DNA of 64,000 nt from the NCBI GenBank assembly GCA_022496185.1, contig WTXG01000038.1:124001-188000 (forward strand). Reading direction: 5' to 3'. A model generated the notes under the pieces. The model was given only the letters and a program-made list of their open reading frames with translations. It was not told the DNA's origin and ran no database searches. Position numbers and translations under genes: made by a program. This stretch comes from Multifurca ochricompacta. Lineage: Eukaryota; Basidiomycota; Agaricomycetes; Russulales; Russulaceae. Within the stretch, counting starts at the first letter, position 1. Every line of letters begins with the position of its first letter. Shown here piece by piece: positions 11,124 to 23,200 of this stretch.

Positions 11124-14100
11124 TTAAGGGCGGCATTGGCTCTGACGCTGGGGAAGGGACTGGTGATACTGTAAGAGAAGGTCAGGGGCATGGCAATCGT
11201 CTTCATCGACCCAGGAGTTTTCACTAGCTGGGTAACCAACCCAGCTGACTAGGTATTGTAATCTTTTGTTACGTCCAAAGAATCTATGAGCCAGAATGGA
11301 GGCGACTTCATATTCTTCCTCATGGTTGATCAGATCTGGTGGGGGACGTAAGAAGTTAGGGCCATGGGCATTTGTTTCGCGATAGGGTGATAGGAGGTCG
11401 ACATGGAATACGTTATGTATTTTCATATGTTGGGGTAACGATAATCGATAGGCGACCGGAGAGATCTGGGCCGTGATAGTAAAGGGGCCGTAACGTCGTG
11501 GAGCGAGTTTTGAGGAAGGGAAATGCGTTTTGAGATGTTTTCCTTCCAGCCAGACTTGTGCGCCAATGGCGAATGTGGTTTTGGGCGTCGGGGATGCGTT
11601 CGTACGAAACGCTTCTTCTGCGCGAGTGTGGGCTGCCAAAAGATTTTGGATGCGAGTGTCTACCTGTGGGACGTTAGTATCTGTAGCCTGGGCATCCCAT
11701 GTGAAGGTAGTGCCATGGAGCAAAACATGTGGTGTCAGTTTAGTTTTATCGTGTGGCCAGGAGTTATGGACATATTCGGCTAGCGGGAGATAGTGGGGCC
11801 ATTGATGTTGATCATTGCCAAGCCATAGACGAAGGTATTGTTCGAGCCAAAGATTCATTCGCTCACTCGATCCATCTGTCTGAGGGTGGAATGCTGTGGA
11901 TAAATTTTGTTGAATTTGCAGGACTTTTGCAAGTGTGCGTGAAAAATGGGACGTGAATCGAGGATCATGGTCAGAGATAACCCGTCGTGGGACGCCGAAG
12001 AAGGGGAAGAGGTGTCGGTAATATAGTGTGGCAACTCCTTCTCCTGTAATGTCTTTAGAGCATGGAATGAACTTTGCGGACTTTGAGCACCCTTGGTCTA
12101 CAATTGTGAGCACTGCGTCATATCTGCCTGATGGCGGAAGATCCGTGATGAGATCCATAGCAACATACTGAAACGGGCCGGCGGAGGCCGGTACATCTAG
12201 CGGGAAGGAAGGAGCTTTCTTTGTAAGCTTCAGCTTATTCTCCTGACATTTAGCACACCCTTGGACGTAATCATGTACGAATTCTCGTAAGCCGGTGCCT
12301 GAATATTCCTGTTGGACCTTCCGTGTTGTCTTATCTATCCCCGGATGCCCCGCTAGTACGTGATCGTGGTGCCGTTGAAGGATCTCCCGGCGTTCGGCTA
12401 AGGCCTCGGGAAACGGAAGCCTAGCGTCGGAGATCGCGTTGATAAATAGGTCGGCTGGCAAGACAGTGACTTCATCATTGTCGTTTCCTCCCTGGTCGGC
12501 ATCTGGTCTCCATGAGAGCATATCCGCGACGGTATGTAACTTCCCTGGGACATGTTCCATTGAAAAGTCGAAGTCAGCGAGCTCTTGGAGCCATCGGGCC
12601 TGTCGCTGGTTCAATTTCTGGGGTTCCTTGAAATATTGTAGATTATTATGATCCGTACGGACTTGAACTTTGTGTCTCACCCCTAAGAGATACTGGCGCC
12701 AGGATCGGAAGGCAACTATAACTGCAAACAGTTCTCGATCATAAATGTCCCAATTTCTTTGAGTGGCATCTAGAGTTTTTGACAGGTAGGCCACAGGGTG
12801 GAGACGGCCATCTTGATCCTTCTGGCTAAGAGTGGCGCCTAGCGCATATCTGGATGCATCGGTATCTACAATGAAGGGTCTGTCAAAGTCGGGTTGCACG
12901 AGGACCGGCTGCGAGGTGACTTGCTGTTTCAGCGTGTCAAGGCATTCTGTTCGTTACTTGACCATCGCCATGGGTTCTTTACACTTGTGAGGGCATTCAG
13001 GGGTGCCGCAATCTTACTAAACCCTTGAATGAAGCGACGATAAAACTGACAGAACCCAAGGAACGAGCGGACTTCCTTGACAGTGGTAGGCGTTTTCCAT
13101 GTAGCAACTCCTTCCACTTTGACCGGATCCATATGTACCTGATCAGCCTCCAAGATGAGTCTGAGATATTTGATGCGTGTTTGTTCAAAAGAGCACTTTT
13201 CCGGTTTAAGATAAAGATCTAGTTTGCTAAGTTTGTCCAAGATGCGATGCACTTTATTGCGGTGGTTTTGAAGGTCTTGATCAGTATGAATCAGGATGTC
13301 ATCCATGTAGACTGTGAACCAAGCCCTTCCTAGAGCGTCATGTTCATTCAATTCTTCTCGAAATTCCGCATTCATCATTGTCTGAAATGTGGCAGGGGAG
13401 TTTGTCAGACCGAAAAACATGACATTTGGTTCATAAAGGCCGCGATTTGTTTTGAATGCTGCCTTCCATCGATCTTCTGGTGCTATCTGAACGTTGTTAT
13501 AACCCCATCTGATATCCATTTTTGTAAAGAGTGTACTTCCGCAGACGCGATCAATCAGCTCAGGGATCAGCGGAAGTGGGTATGTATTCCGAACGGTCCA
13601 GTTATTTAACTTCTGGTAATCCTGGACTGGTCGTAATTTCCCATCTTTCTTTTTAATAAAAAAGAACGGGGAGGCATAAGGGGACTTCGATTCTCGGATG
13701 TACCCCTTCTGTAAGTGTTCCTCCAGGAATCCGTTTAGCGCGTCCTGTTCTCCTGGTCCGAGTGGGTAAATTTTACAATCTAGGGTTGCGGGTGCCTCCG
13801 GTTTCAATTCGATCTTGTGGTCCCAAGGTCGTGATGCTGGGAATCGTTGCGCCTCTTCATCGCTGAAGACCTTTTGATGTCGATGGTATTCTCGTGGTAC
13901 GATCTGGTTCCAGGATCGTTCTGTCTTGTCTTTTGCTTTAATGGCCAACTCTTGTGCGATGTTAAGGCGACGGATCTGTTTGTTCGGCACAGTAAATGAG
14001 ATGGATTGTGCAAGCTGTCCTGAGGTCCAGTTTATACTAGGGTTGCTGGCCGCGAACCATGGATAACCTAGGATCATGTCGTCGACTCCAATAGATGCTA

Positions 14101-14416
14101 TATAGAATCGATGTTGTTGGGTATCTCCTCCGGTCGTAATAAGGAGATCTATGCATTGATCGATTTTCCTTGTAGCATTGGGAGAGCCATCTGCGTTTTG
14201 TAGCTTTTTTGGAATCATTAATCGTTTTATGGGGAGTCGATGTTTGATTACTGTTCGGAAACTGATAAAATTCTCGGTTGCTCCACTGTCAACCAGTGCT
14301 TCTATTGTGGCCTTTTGATTCACTCCATGTAAGGGAACAACTATTTTCATTGCTTTGAGTGGTGATCTAAATACATGGTGTGAGACTAGAGCTCGAATGA
14401 AGGCCACGTCATTCAA
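11124..14416 (-). pseudogene. pol: Gy2 pol: protease, RT, RNase H, integrase, chromodomain
   Basis: Two long frames (14416-12929 and 12899-11124) join at one single-base deletion near 12935, just before the RNase H domain. In order: protease (EALVDSGATENFISF), RT with YMDDIL, RNase H (VDTDASRYALG), the integrase H-H-C-C finger (HHDHVLAGHPG, then CAKCQ) and the catalytic core with D in AMDLITDL, D in VISDHDPRF and E in GSSERMN. The C-terminal chromodomain is EYEVASILAHRF...YLVSWVGYP. It overlaps the end of gag in the -1 frame. The protein would be near full length apart from the frameshift. Confidence 0.92.
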
Positions 14417-15957
14417 GCGATATAAAAATCCTCATTTCCTTTGAACTGGTCTTGTAGTTCGAGACGTTGCTCGTCCGTCATTGTTTTTAGCACCATTGCG
14501 AGCGTTGACATGCTGATGGAGGGAGTGATCGGTGCTGAGGAAGTTGCGGACGTCTCATTAGATCCATTGGGTACCGCCGCAGTCGTGGGTGGCACTTCCG
14601 AGATGGTGGCAGTCCGGGCCGAGTTATTTGGACTTGATCGGGGCTTTCTATTGGGACAATCTCGAACCAAATGCCCTCGCCGCCCACATTCAAAGCATCG
14701 TCCTTCCTTTCGGTACTGTTCCTTTTCTTCTGTGGTGGTTGCTTTCCTAACCGCATCCACATCCATCGCATTTGGGTCCTTTTTGCGATAGAACGTGAAC
14801 TTATTTCCTCGGGGTGATGGGGTAGTAGCTGTTTTATTTCTAGTCAGGCTTTTCATGAAAACCCAATTTGCGTGGTGACGTCAGGCGGACGCTGATGCTT
14901 CTTCGAAATTCTCTGGCTGATCTTGTGTCAGCATTGTCGCGACTAGTTGAGTTGGTAAGCCTTGGTAAAAGTACTGTCGTGCGGCTGTGTTGTCAATGTG
15001 TAGTCCGGCCCGAATGGCTAAGTCGCAGAACTCGGCAATATAATCATCTATGTTTCCCTCCTTCATTTGTAATCGCTCCAGCGCTTGTAGTGCCTTTTGC
15101 CCTGCCGCGACATCAGTCCATGCGGTAAGGAACGTTTGCCGGAAGGTTTCCCACACATTTACAACTCCGATTCGTCCTGTGTTTATGTCGGCAAGCCAGT
15201 ATATTTGGTCTTCTACCCATCGGTCTACTTTTGGGCCTCGGATCAATCCTAACGCGTAGGCCACTTTGGATCGTTCATTCTGGGCTAGGGGCACGAACGC
15301 GTTAAGGGCGAAATGAAGTTCGAGCAAGGCGAACCATCTTTTCGTGTGGGCCCTGTCGCCGTCGAAGTAGGAGGGAGGAGCTCCTTCCATACGTCCTCCC
15401 TGTGATACTGGGATGGGGGCTCCCTGGGGATTTCCTCCTGGATTTCCACCAGGATCTCCTCCAGGAGGGATTCCCCCAGGGTTCCCGCCTGGGTTTCCTC
15501 CCGGGTTTCCACCCAGGTTTCCCCCCGGATGCCCGCCTGGATTCCCTCCGGGATGTCCGCCTGGATTTCCTCCTAAGTTGGGGGAGTCGTTCTTGGGCTG
15601 TCTCGCGGCATGGCTAAGTTGAGTATGTGTTCGTCCTGGTTCGGTAAGTGTGATGGTGGCCATTGCTTCTAGGAGGGGCAGTATTCTGGGTGGAAGGGGC
15701 AGCGTTCTAGATGGGAGGGGTGCTGTGGGGGTTTCTGTCTGGGGGCTTTCGGCGGGGGAGTCGCTTGTGAGTAGTGCAAAGCGATTTCGGTTTTCAAATG
15801 GTACATTTTCTAATCGTTGTCTGGCTGATTGCTCTGGTAGGTTCTGTTCCGGCGACTGGTAATCGAGGGACTCGTCGTCTGTCGAGGCGGCCGAGGAGGT
15901 CGAAGGGGTCTGGGGTTCGTGTGCCGAATACGACGTGGTTGTTTCGGGTTCGTGCAA
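14413..15957 (-). pseudogene. gag: Gy2 gag with GGNP repeats and CCHC knuckle
   Basis: One frame from just after the PBS to 14413, interrupted by a single TGA (14878-14880) in a region reading SASA-stop-RHHAN, probably a former CGA. The upstream part has no in-frame ATG: the frame is open from the LTR edge. The first good ATG context is at MATITLTEPG about 95 residues in, with TTG and other near-cognate codons before it. A Gly/Asn/Pro tetrapeptide array is followed by the capsid-like region and the knuckle CFECGRRGHLVRDC. The 3' end contains GAT-TTT-TAT, a possible -1 slip point into pol. Confidence 0.9.
15413..15580 (-). repeat. GGNP-coding tandem array in Gy2 gag
   Basis: About a dozen degenerate 12-bp units encode G-G-N-P/G-G-H-P tetrapeptides in gag between the N-terminal region and the capsid-like region. 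The array is glycine/proline rich, predicted disordered, and a candidate for copy-number variation. Confidence 0.85.
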
Positions 15958-16019
15958 GGGGACGCGTCGTCGGTGCCTTGCGGTTTCGGGTGAGTGGTTC
16001 TGTTTTTCTGTGAAGTCTG

Positions 16020-16031
16020 TAAGTCTGTTCT
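16020..16031 (-). promoter_or_regulatory. Gy2 self-priming primer binding site
   Basis: Minus-strand AGAACAGACTTA lies 2 nt past the 5' LTR and is an exact reverse complement of LTR bases 16298-16287, 33 nt after the TATTTAAG box that starts at 16331 (minus strand). Confidence 0.85.
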
Positions 16032-16033
16032 AA

Positions 16034-16607
16034 TGTCACAGCCAGGTGCTAGCTGTGTGCTGGGTCAATTCGCGTCAAGGATAGCAAGACAAGTATCAAG
16101 ATCTCAAGGTTATCACCTAGGTGTTCAAGCCCTACAAGTTGCAGCGGGCGCGCGGCGATGCGAAATCGAACAGGGACACTCAGTCCTGTCACAAAATAAC
16201 TGGGATGAAGACTCCTAAGGCGTGGCTTAGGGGCTCAAGAGGAATGGGGCTTCTGGTGAGTCTGTAACACCTGTATTGGGTACAAGAGAACAGACTTAAG
16301 GTCTGTCTCTGAAACTAATGGTCCTTAAATACAGGTTGGAGGCTCAGTAAACTACCAGAGACTGTCCTAGGCTTCTACAGATGATATCATGGCTAGGTCA
16401 TAGCTATGTCATAGTTGTATCAGTAAAGAACAGTCTAGCTAATATGAGACTTGGAGTTTGTGTGGACTAAGAGGGGTTGTGCCCTCAATACTGTACAAAT
16501 GGTCATAAGGACTTTGACCATTTAATGGAGCTGTTGAAGCTGCAGAAGTAAGGGATTCGGCATTGGAGAATACAAACAAGCAGAAAAACACGAAGATAAC
16601 TGTCACA
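16034..16607 (-). mobile_element. Gy2 5' LTR
   Basis: 574 bp, otherwise very similar to the 3' LTR but with about 68 extra bp. Several of the few substitutions between the two LTRs are C/T or G/A at CpG. Confidence 0.93.
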
Positions 16608-18104
16608 CATCTTGTTTATTAACGTGCAATCGTTTCTGCCAGTCTGGCATTATCTAAAATACATACTAGACTACTTTAGATCACTCTATAATCAAATCAT
16701 CGAATTGTATTACTCAAACAAAGGCCGTGTGTATCTATCAGTGTCCATGTGTAGGGCAGCAACTACTTGGCATCGCGTGGACTGGGTCAGATCGGTCCGA
16801 ACTCCTTCTTATCTTATCTAAGTCTAAGAAGGTCGACTCTGCAAGACGCACAATTGCGTGACACCCTCAGGATGGTTTTCAATCAGTCTGGGATGCCAAA
16901 AAATGTGCATCCAGGACATGTACTATATCAGCTACTAAGTTAAAGTAAACAAATGTATTATCTTGCAATGTGATTTAATCACATGATCAATCTGAGATGT
17001 ATATACTCAGTATTTTAATTAATGTGAGACATGTTTTTATCTCATCAATTGTTTTATCTAAACACAATCACAATTATGTTGCTATCTCTGTACTGGTATT
17101 CTGGTTCAACAGTTTGCGAAAATCCAGATAGAAAGCATGACTCAGCCACCAAAAGCTGCGGCTTAGGCCACGGCTTCAGGCTTTCCAAACCTTAAGCCTG
17201 AGCCGTGGGCCGCTGGAAGCCGTTTTCACGGCCTATGTCAGCCTGGCTTTTTCCGGCTCAGAAACAGCCGGCTTACGGCTTTGAGCCGAGCTGTGCACAT
17301 CACTACTCCCAACCCATGGAAACCCGTACCCATGCAGCGGGTTTGGCGGGTATAGGCACTGATTATCCATTGACAAGATCAGTAGAAATTCTAAGATAAA
17401 ACACATCTGCAGCCACAAAAATACAAGATCTCATGTGATGTATGATACAGGGTGGCTTTAAATATATTCTAGTGTTATCCTACAAAATATCAAAGCAGAT
17501 CAACAGTGCGATGTAAAATAAAACTGTTATCAGTGATCTACATTCTTGAAAATCATGATGCATCTGTTTTATTAACGCGCGACCAATTCTGCTGGTCTGG
17601 CACTATCTAAAATACTCTCTAGACTACTTTAGACTATTCTATAATTTAATTATCAAATTACTTTATTGAAACAAGGCCCGCATGTATCTACAAGCTGCAT
17701 AGGGCAGTGACTACATTGCATCACATGGTGGTCTGACCTCCTTCCTATTAAGGAAGGTTGACTTAAATGCACAGAAATGTGCATCCAGGGACCAGGACAG
17801 TCACACTTGTATGAAATGAAACTAGAATAATAAAATGATAATGTAAATAAAAGATCCTTTTAATCTTCTGAACATAAAACAACAATTTTTGAGGAATCTT
17901 GAGTAGCCATAAATGAACGCATTGTGTCCAAGTGCTTATCTCCTTGACCGGGATGGCCCAGGCCATTTATCCGAAATGCGCAGAAATGCAAAGATCAGTC
18001 ACGCTCGTATGAAATTGAAACCAGAATAATAAAATAAAAATGGAATAATAAATTATCTTAATCTTATGAACATAAAATAGGAATCTTTGAGGGATCTTGA
18101 GTAG

Positions 18105-18692
18105 TGTTACGACCAGGACCCAGTCCTCCACTTTTCTTTACCCTCCCCAACACGGACCCTTCCCTTCCGCCCACCCTTCACTTCCTAATCACGTCCCCGT
18201 CCTGGGACCCCTCACGTGCACTACTTCCTTCTCCGTGACCGCCATTTGTACATATTGACGTGCTGTTTATACTTGCTTATGCTTTCCCTTATCTCTTATC
18301 TCCTTATCTCTAAGACCGGACACTTACTTAATTCCCTATCAGAAGCTCGGCTCTACGCCCTCCGCTTTCGTATATTTGGGCCCACATGACTCCAATATCT
18401 TATCATTAGACGCTCATTCGATTACGTATATAAGTCCGCTGTAACTACACTGTAGACTTCAGACTCGACTTATTGAATACATCGGTGCTTGTCTTCTGGA
18501 CTCTCCCTTGGACGCTTTGACTCGACCCTCTCAAGTACTTCTGGTACTTTCCGCTTACCATCGTCTTAGAGAACAGCCTCTTCGACTTTGACCTCTCATA
18601 TACTACTCAAAGGGATCTTATTGGTCTCTTATCTGATCACGAACGAACGCTGTCACACAAGTCGTGTGGAACGTCCCGCACCGGACGTAACA
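18105..18692 (+). mobile_element. Gy3 5' LTR
   Basis: 588 bp, TGTTACGACCAGG to GGACGTAACA. TATATAAG is at 18427-18434. The likely RNA start region AGACTCGACTT (18461-18471) is complementary to the PBS. Confidence 0.95.
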
Positions 18693-18694
18693 TC

Positions 18695-18705
18695 AAGTCG
18701 AGTCT
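18695..18705 (+). promoter_or_regulatory. Gy3 self-priming primer binding site
   Basis: AAGTCGAGTCT, 2 nt past the LTR, is the exact reverse complement of LTR bases 18461-18471, which begin 34 nt downstream of the start of the TATA box. Confidence 0.88.
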
Positions 18706-18714
18706 CTTCCCAAC

Positions 18715-20226
18715 GTGGCTTCTTCCAGCCGAAGCCAGACCTTGTTCAAAGAAGAACTCATCGAACGCAGAGACGAGAATAATCTTTCACAACAGACACT
18801 TGGCTCTGCCACCTGGAAAGACTTTGAATCCGAGTTTGGATACTACGTCTATCACGACGGAAGATACCAACCGGTAGAATACGACGACGAGAAAAGAGTT
18901 TGGTATCGTATCCGATACTCGGAACGACGACACTCTTGGGTCACCACAGGACCCGCTCCGTTGGAATTTGGATTAGGACCGTGGAGGGAGAACCCCCCGG
19001 CCATTGTTACCGACTCTGAAGAAGAGTACATAGAACCAGACCAGAACGACGACGCACCAGTATTAGCTCTTGCTACCAAGGTTGCACCGGAGACTGCTAC
19101 GATCAGAGCCCCTGCATTAGCAACTCCCCAGATATCTATACGATCTACCGACACCATCCACCCGACCACCATGTCCACAATCGCTGCACAACTCCCTGAT
19201 CCTACCCCGAACCCGCCTCCCCCTCCTACCACAATCATCCCAAATATCCCACCACCATCGGGACGACTCTCAGGAGTAATGCCCCAGACATTTACGGGAG
19301 ATCGCTCCCAAAGCAAGAAGTTTATTCTGGAATTTACTACCTTCCAGAACTTCAACCATGATGTCCCACAGATGGTCAATCCGTTCCAAAGAGCCAACCT
19401 CTTCCTGTCACTTATTAGAGGAGAAGCTGTGGATGATTGGACGATGGAGCAATTGGAGTGGCTGAATGAGCAAGTAGCGTCCGGGCGACGAACCACAAGT
19501 CCTGGACTGTGGGAAACAATCGCCCAGCGATTCAAAGATGCCTTTACAGATGGACAGGCGAAGCAGAAGGCGGCCAGGGAGTTAAAAACACTGAAAATGG
19601 AAAGAGGAGATTTGGATGCATACGTTGCCAAATTCCGCAGCCTAGCCAATCGCGCTGGGTACGACACCGACGAAGAGGCTACATTGGACCTCTTCTCGCA
19701 AGGACTTCCCAACCCCCTGGTAAAGAACATAATCCAGTTCCACCACCCACATACCTGGGACGACTGGGTAGATGCTGCACGCCGGCAGCAACAAGATTAC
19801 CTTGACTTTCAGACAAGGTTCGGGGTTGACACAAAGAAAGGGAAAACAAGGGACCAGTGGAAGGCAGCTTTTGGAGTAAAATCACCAGGGCACGCCCCAA
19901 CACGGGATCCAAACGCCATGGATACTTCGGCGGATAGAACCCGTGTCCGTGCCACACTCACAGAAGACGAACGGCAGACCCTGATGAAGGAGGGGAGATG
20001 CTTCCGCTGCAAAGCCCAAGGACATATGTCCCGAGATTGCCCAAAGAAGGGAGCACGTGTAGCCGAAGCTACTACCGCTTCGGTCCCTGCTACCAATAAC
20101 CCGACCACTGTCGACAAACGCACCAAAGAGGAAAAGGCCCATGACATATGGGCAAACATGATGAAAGAAAGTGAAGAAGTGCGGGCTATTCTAGTAGAGA
20201 AGGCGTTTGCCAAAAAGGATTTTTGA
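18715..20226 (+). CDS. gag: Gy3 Gag, likely GUG-initiated
   Basis: 503 codons with no stop. The start is taken at GTG 18715, in an AAC-GTG-G context (A at -3, G at +4). The frame is closed by the TAA in the LTR end eight codons upstream, and the first in-frame ATG is about 150 codons later (MSTIAAQLPD). The intervening segment is conserved in Gy4 with mostly synonymous changes, so it is probably translated. It contains a capsid-like region (PQTFTGDRSQSKKF onward) and one CCHC knuckle (CFRCKAQGHMSRDC, about residues 429-442). It ends AAG-GAT-TTT-TGA; pol is open in the -1 frame from there. Confidence 0.9.
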   Translation: MASSSRSQTLFKEELIERRDENNLSQQTLGSATWKDFESEFGYYVYHDGRYQPVEYDDEKRVWYRIRYSERRHSWVTTGPAPLEFGLGPWRENPPAIVTDSEEEYIEPDQNDDAPVLALATKVAPETATIRAPALATPQISIRSTDTIHPTTMSTIAAQLPDPTPNPPPPPTTIIPNIPPPSGRLSGVMPQTFTGDRSQSKKFILEFTTFQNFNHDVPQMVNPFQRANLFLSLIRGEAVDDWTMEQLEWLNEQVASGRRTTSPGLWETIAQRFKDAFTDGQAKQKAARELKTLKMERGDLDAYVAKFRSLANRAGYDTDEEATLDLFSQGLPNPLVKNIIQFHHPHTWDDWVDAARRQQQDYLDFQTRFGVDTKKGKTRDQWKAAFGVKSPGHAPTRDPNAMDTSADRTRVRATLTEDERQTLMKEGRCFRCKAQGHMSRDCPKKGARVAEATTASVPATNNPTTVDKRTKEEKAHDIWANMMKESEEVRAILVEKAFAKKDF

Positions 20227-23200
20227 CTGGCTCAACCCCATCGGCCTGGGCAAGAGCATTACATGTAACTTCTGTGTACACTAGTCGATTCAAATCATTG
20301 AAAATACCAGTACATTTCGAAACTACACAGAAGACGGCCGACCGAGACATCCTGGTGGACTCTGGAGCCACTGATAACTTCATCAGCCAGCGACTTGTAA
20401 AAGTCCTGGGATTAGGGACACTCCTGCTCCCTCAAGAAAAAAACATCTGGAACATAGACGGGACAGCCAACAAAGCCGGAAGAATCACACACTACACCGA
20501 CCTAAATATACAAGTCGGAGAAGACACGAAAACGATTCGTTTCCTCGTCACCGATCTTGGTGCCGAAGATCTGATCCTGGGTTACCCCTGGCTTGCGGCC
20601 TTTGAGCCGAAGATAAATTGGACGGATGCAACCATGAGCAAAGAATTCTACCCTGTCGTCGTCACATCCCTAGGGTATGACTATGCCGTACGACATCCCG
20701 CCATCCGAGCCATTGTTATGGGAGAACAAGCTACATGGGATGACCTAGAGCCTAGTGATCAGGTATACTGCTATACAACGAAGGCTTCTGAGTTGGCACA
20801 GAAAGCGATGGAAGGGCAGAAGGCCAAAACCTTTGAAAACACCGTCCCCAAAGAGTACCAACGTCACTATAAGGTATTCTCTGAAGAGGAATCTCAACGA
20901 TTCCCACCTTCACGACCCTGGGACCATGCCATCGACTTCATGCCAGATACCCCTCCTGCTATCGACTGTAAAATTTATCCGCTATCACAAAAAGAACAGG
21001 AGGCGTTGACTGCCTTTTTGGAAGAACACCTTGCTAAAGGATATATCCGCCCGTCAAAATCACCCTATGCGTCACCCTTCTTCTTCATCAAAAAGAAGGA
21101 CGGCAAATTACGCCCCGTACAGGATTACCGGAGAATCAATGCTTACACGATCCGAAATACCTATCCTCTTCCACTCATACCAGAACTTATCGATACAATG
21201 AGAAGCAAGGCACTGTTCTCTAAAATGGACATCCGTTGGGGTTACAATAACATACGCATTCGTGAGGGGGATCAGGAGAAAGCCGCATTCAAGACTAATC
21301 AAGGGCTTTTTGAACCTAACGTCATGTTTTTTGGGTTGACCAACTCGCCGGCAACATTCCAAGCAATGATGAACCACATATTCCGAGAGCTTATACTAAC
21401 CGGAGAAGTGGTTGTCTATATGGATGATATCTTAGTTGCGACTAAAGATGATCTCTCTCACCATCGAGCCCGCGTCCATCAGGTCTTGGATATCTTACAC
21501 GATCATGACCTTTACTTGAAACCGGCAAAATGCTCCTTTGAACAGAAAAGCGTCGAGTACCTGGGAGTTATACTCGAGGGAGGGCGCGTACGCATGGACC
21601 CAGTTAAAGTACAGGGAATCAGGGAATGGCCGACACCCACAAGCATCAAAGATGTCAGATCTTTTATTGGATTCTGTAACTTCTATCGGCGTTTTGTCAA
21701 AGGATTCTCGGGAATCGCTCGCCCACTGAACAACCTTCTAAAAAAGGATACGCCGTGGCATTGGGATGCACCCCAGCAGGAAGCGTTTGAACAAATTAAA
21801 GGCATCATAGGAACAGAACCGGTGCTCATCCAACCAGATCTAAACCAACCCTTCGAACTGGAAGTAGACGCTTCCCACTTTGCAAACGGAGCCGTACTGT
21901 ATCAACGTGATGACGCACAAATTCTACACCCAGTGGCATATTACTCAGAGACCTTCTCCCCCGCTGAACGGAATTACGACATTTGGGATAGAGAATTGCT
22001 TGCCATTGTCAAAGCCCTACGTCACTGGCGACCCTATCTGGCTGGCGCCTCTCACAAAACTATTATCCACACGGACCATTCCAACCTTCTATATTGGAAA
22101 GAACCTCACAAAATCAGTCGACGGGTAGCACGAGAAGTTCTAGAACTCGAGGAATACAACTTCACCTTGAAACACATTGCGGGAAGCCGTAACGCACGAG
22201 CAGATGCATTGTCACGCAGACCAGATATGCACACTGGAGAGGACGACAATAATAACATCGTAGTCCTCCCAGAAGAAGTATTCGCACGAACTGCGATAGT
22301 TAGCCTCCATGATATGGATCTATGGGCACAGGTCTCACAGAACATGAACCAAGAACTCTGCCGATCATGGGCCAATGCACATAACCTAAAAGAAATTAAC
22401 GGCCTATGGTGGAAAGACGGAGATCGACTCGTTGTCACCGGTGGCGACAACATTAAGAGGGGGGTGATCCATTTTCACCACGACCTTCCCTCTGCTGGCC
22501 ACCCCGGCATCGCCAATACCTATACCCTCACTAAACGAGATTATTGGTGGCCCAACATGAAACGAGACGTCGAAGACTATGTGAAAGGATGCGCTGCATG
22601 TCAGGCAAACAAGGTCAACACCCACCCAACAGTCCCACCAATATACCCCATTACACCCACCGCATCGACCCCATTCCAGACCATCGCTATGGATTTTATA
22701 GTCAAACTCCCTGAGTCACAAGGGTTCGACTCTATCCTTACGATCACCGATCATGACTGTTCGAAGGCAGCCCTTTTCATACCGTGCAAGGAAACTATCA
22801 CAGCCGAAGGAGTGGCCAAACTATACCTTGATCATGTTTACCGCCACTACGGACTCCCCCAGAAAGTCATCTCCGATCGAGATACTCGGTTTACATCGAC
22901 ATTCGCACGAGCCCTGTGCAAGACATTGAACATCACACAAAATATATCCACAGCATACCACCCACAGACTGACGGACAGTCGGAACGAACCAATCAGTGG
23001 TTAGAACAGTATCTGCGGTTCTGGTGTAATAGACGACAAGATGATTGGGCCCAATGGCTCTCCACAGCGGAGTTCGCCCACAACTCCTGGCCCAATGGGA
23101 CGACAAAGACTACTCCATTCTCCCTTATCATGGGCTGGACCCCACGAACCACATGGGTAGATAAGCCCACTAATGTGCCATCCGTAACCCAACGTATCGA

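Larger units (their letters stand above)
9358..16607 (-). mobile_element. Gy2, full-length Ty3/gypsy chromovirus with third ORF
   Basis: 7250 bp with LTRs at both ends and the exact duplication CATCT (9353-9357 and 16608-16612). Minus-strand order is 5' LTR, PBS, gag, pol (protease, RT, RNase H, integrase, chromodomain), ORF3, PPT, 3' LTR. Damage is light: one TGA in gag, one single-base frameshift in pol, and a 68-bp length difference between the LTRs. ORF3 is open. Confidence 0.95.
8838..17305 (+). mobile_element. hAT-2, second non-autonomous hAT family, carrying Gy2
   Basis: Terminal repeats TAGTGTTGTGACAG and (reverse complement of the other end) TAGTGATGTGCACAG, with the exact 8-bp duplication CTCCCAAC (8830-8837 and 17306-17313). 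Without Gy2 it is 1213 bp. Both subterminal regions are packed with GGCTT/AAGCC motifs, unlike hAT-1, whose ends carry GGGTA motifs. The central 350-400 bp resembles the centre of hAT-1. No transposase ORF is seen. Confidence 0.9.
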
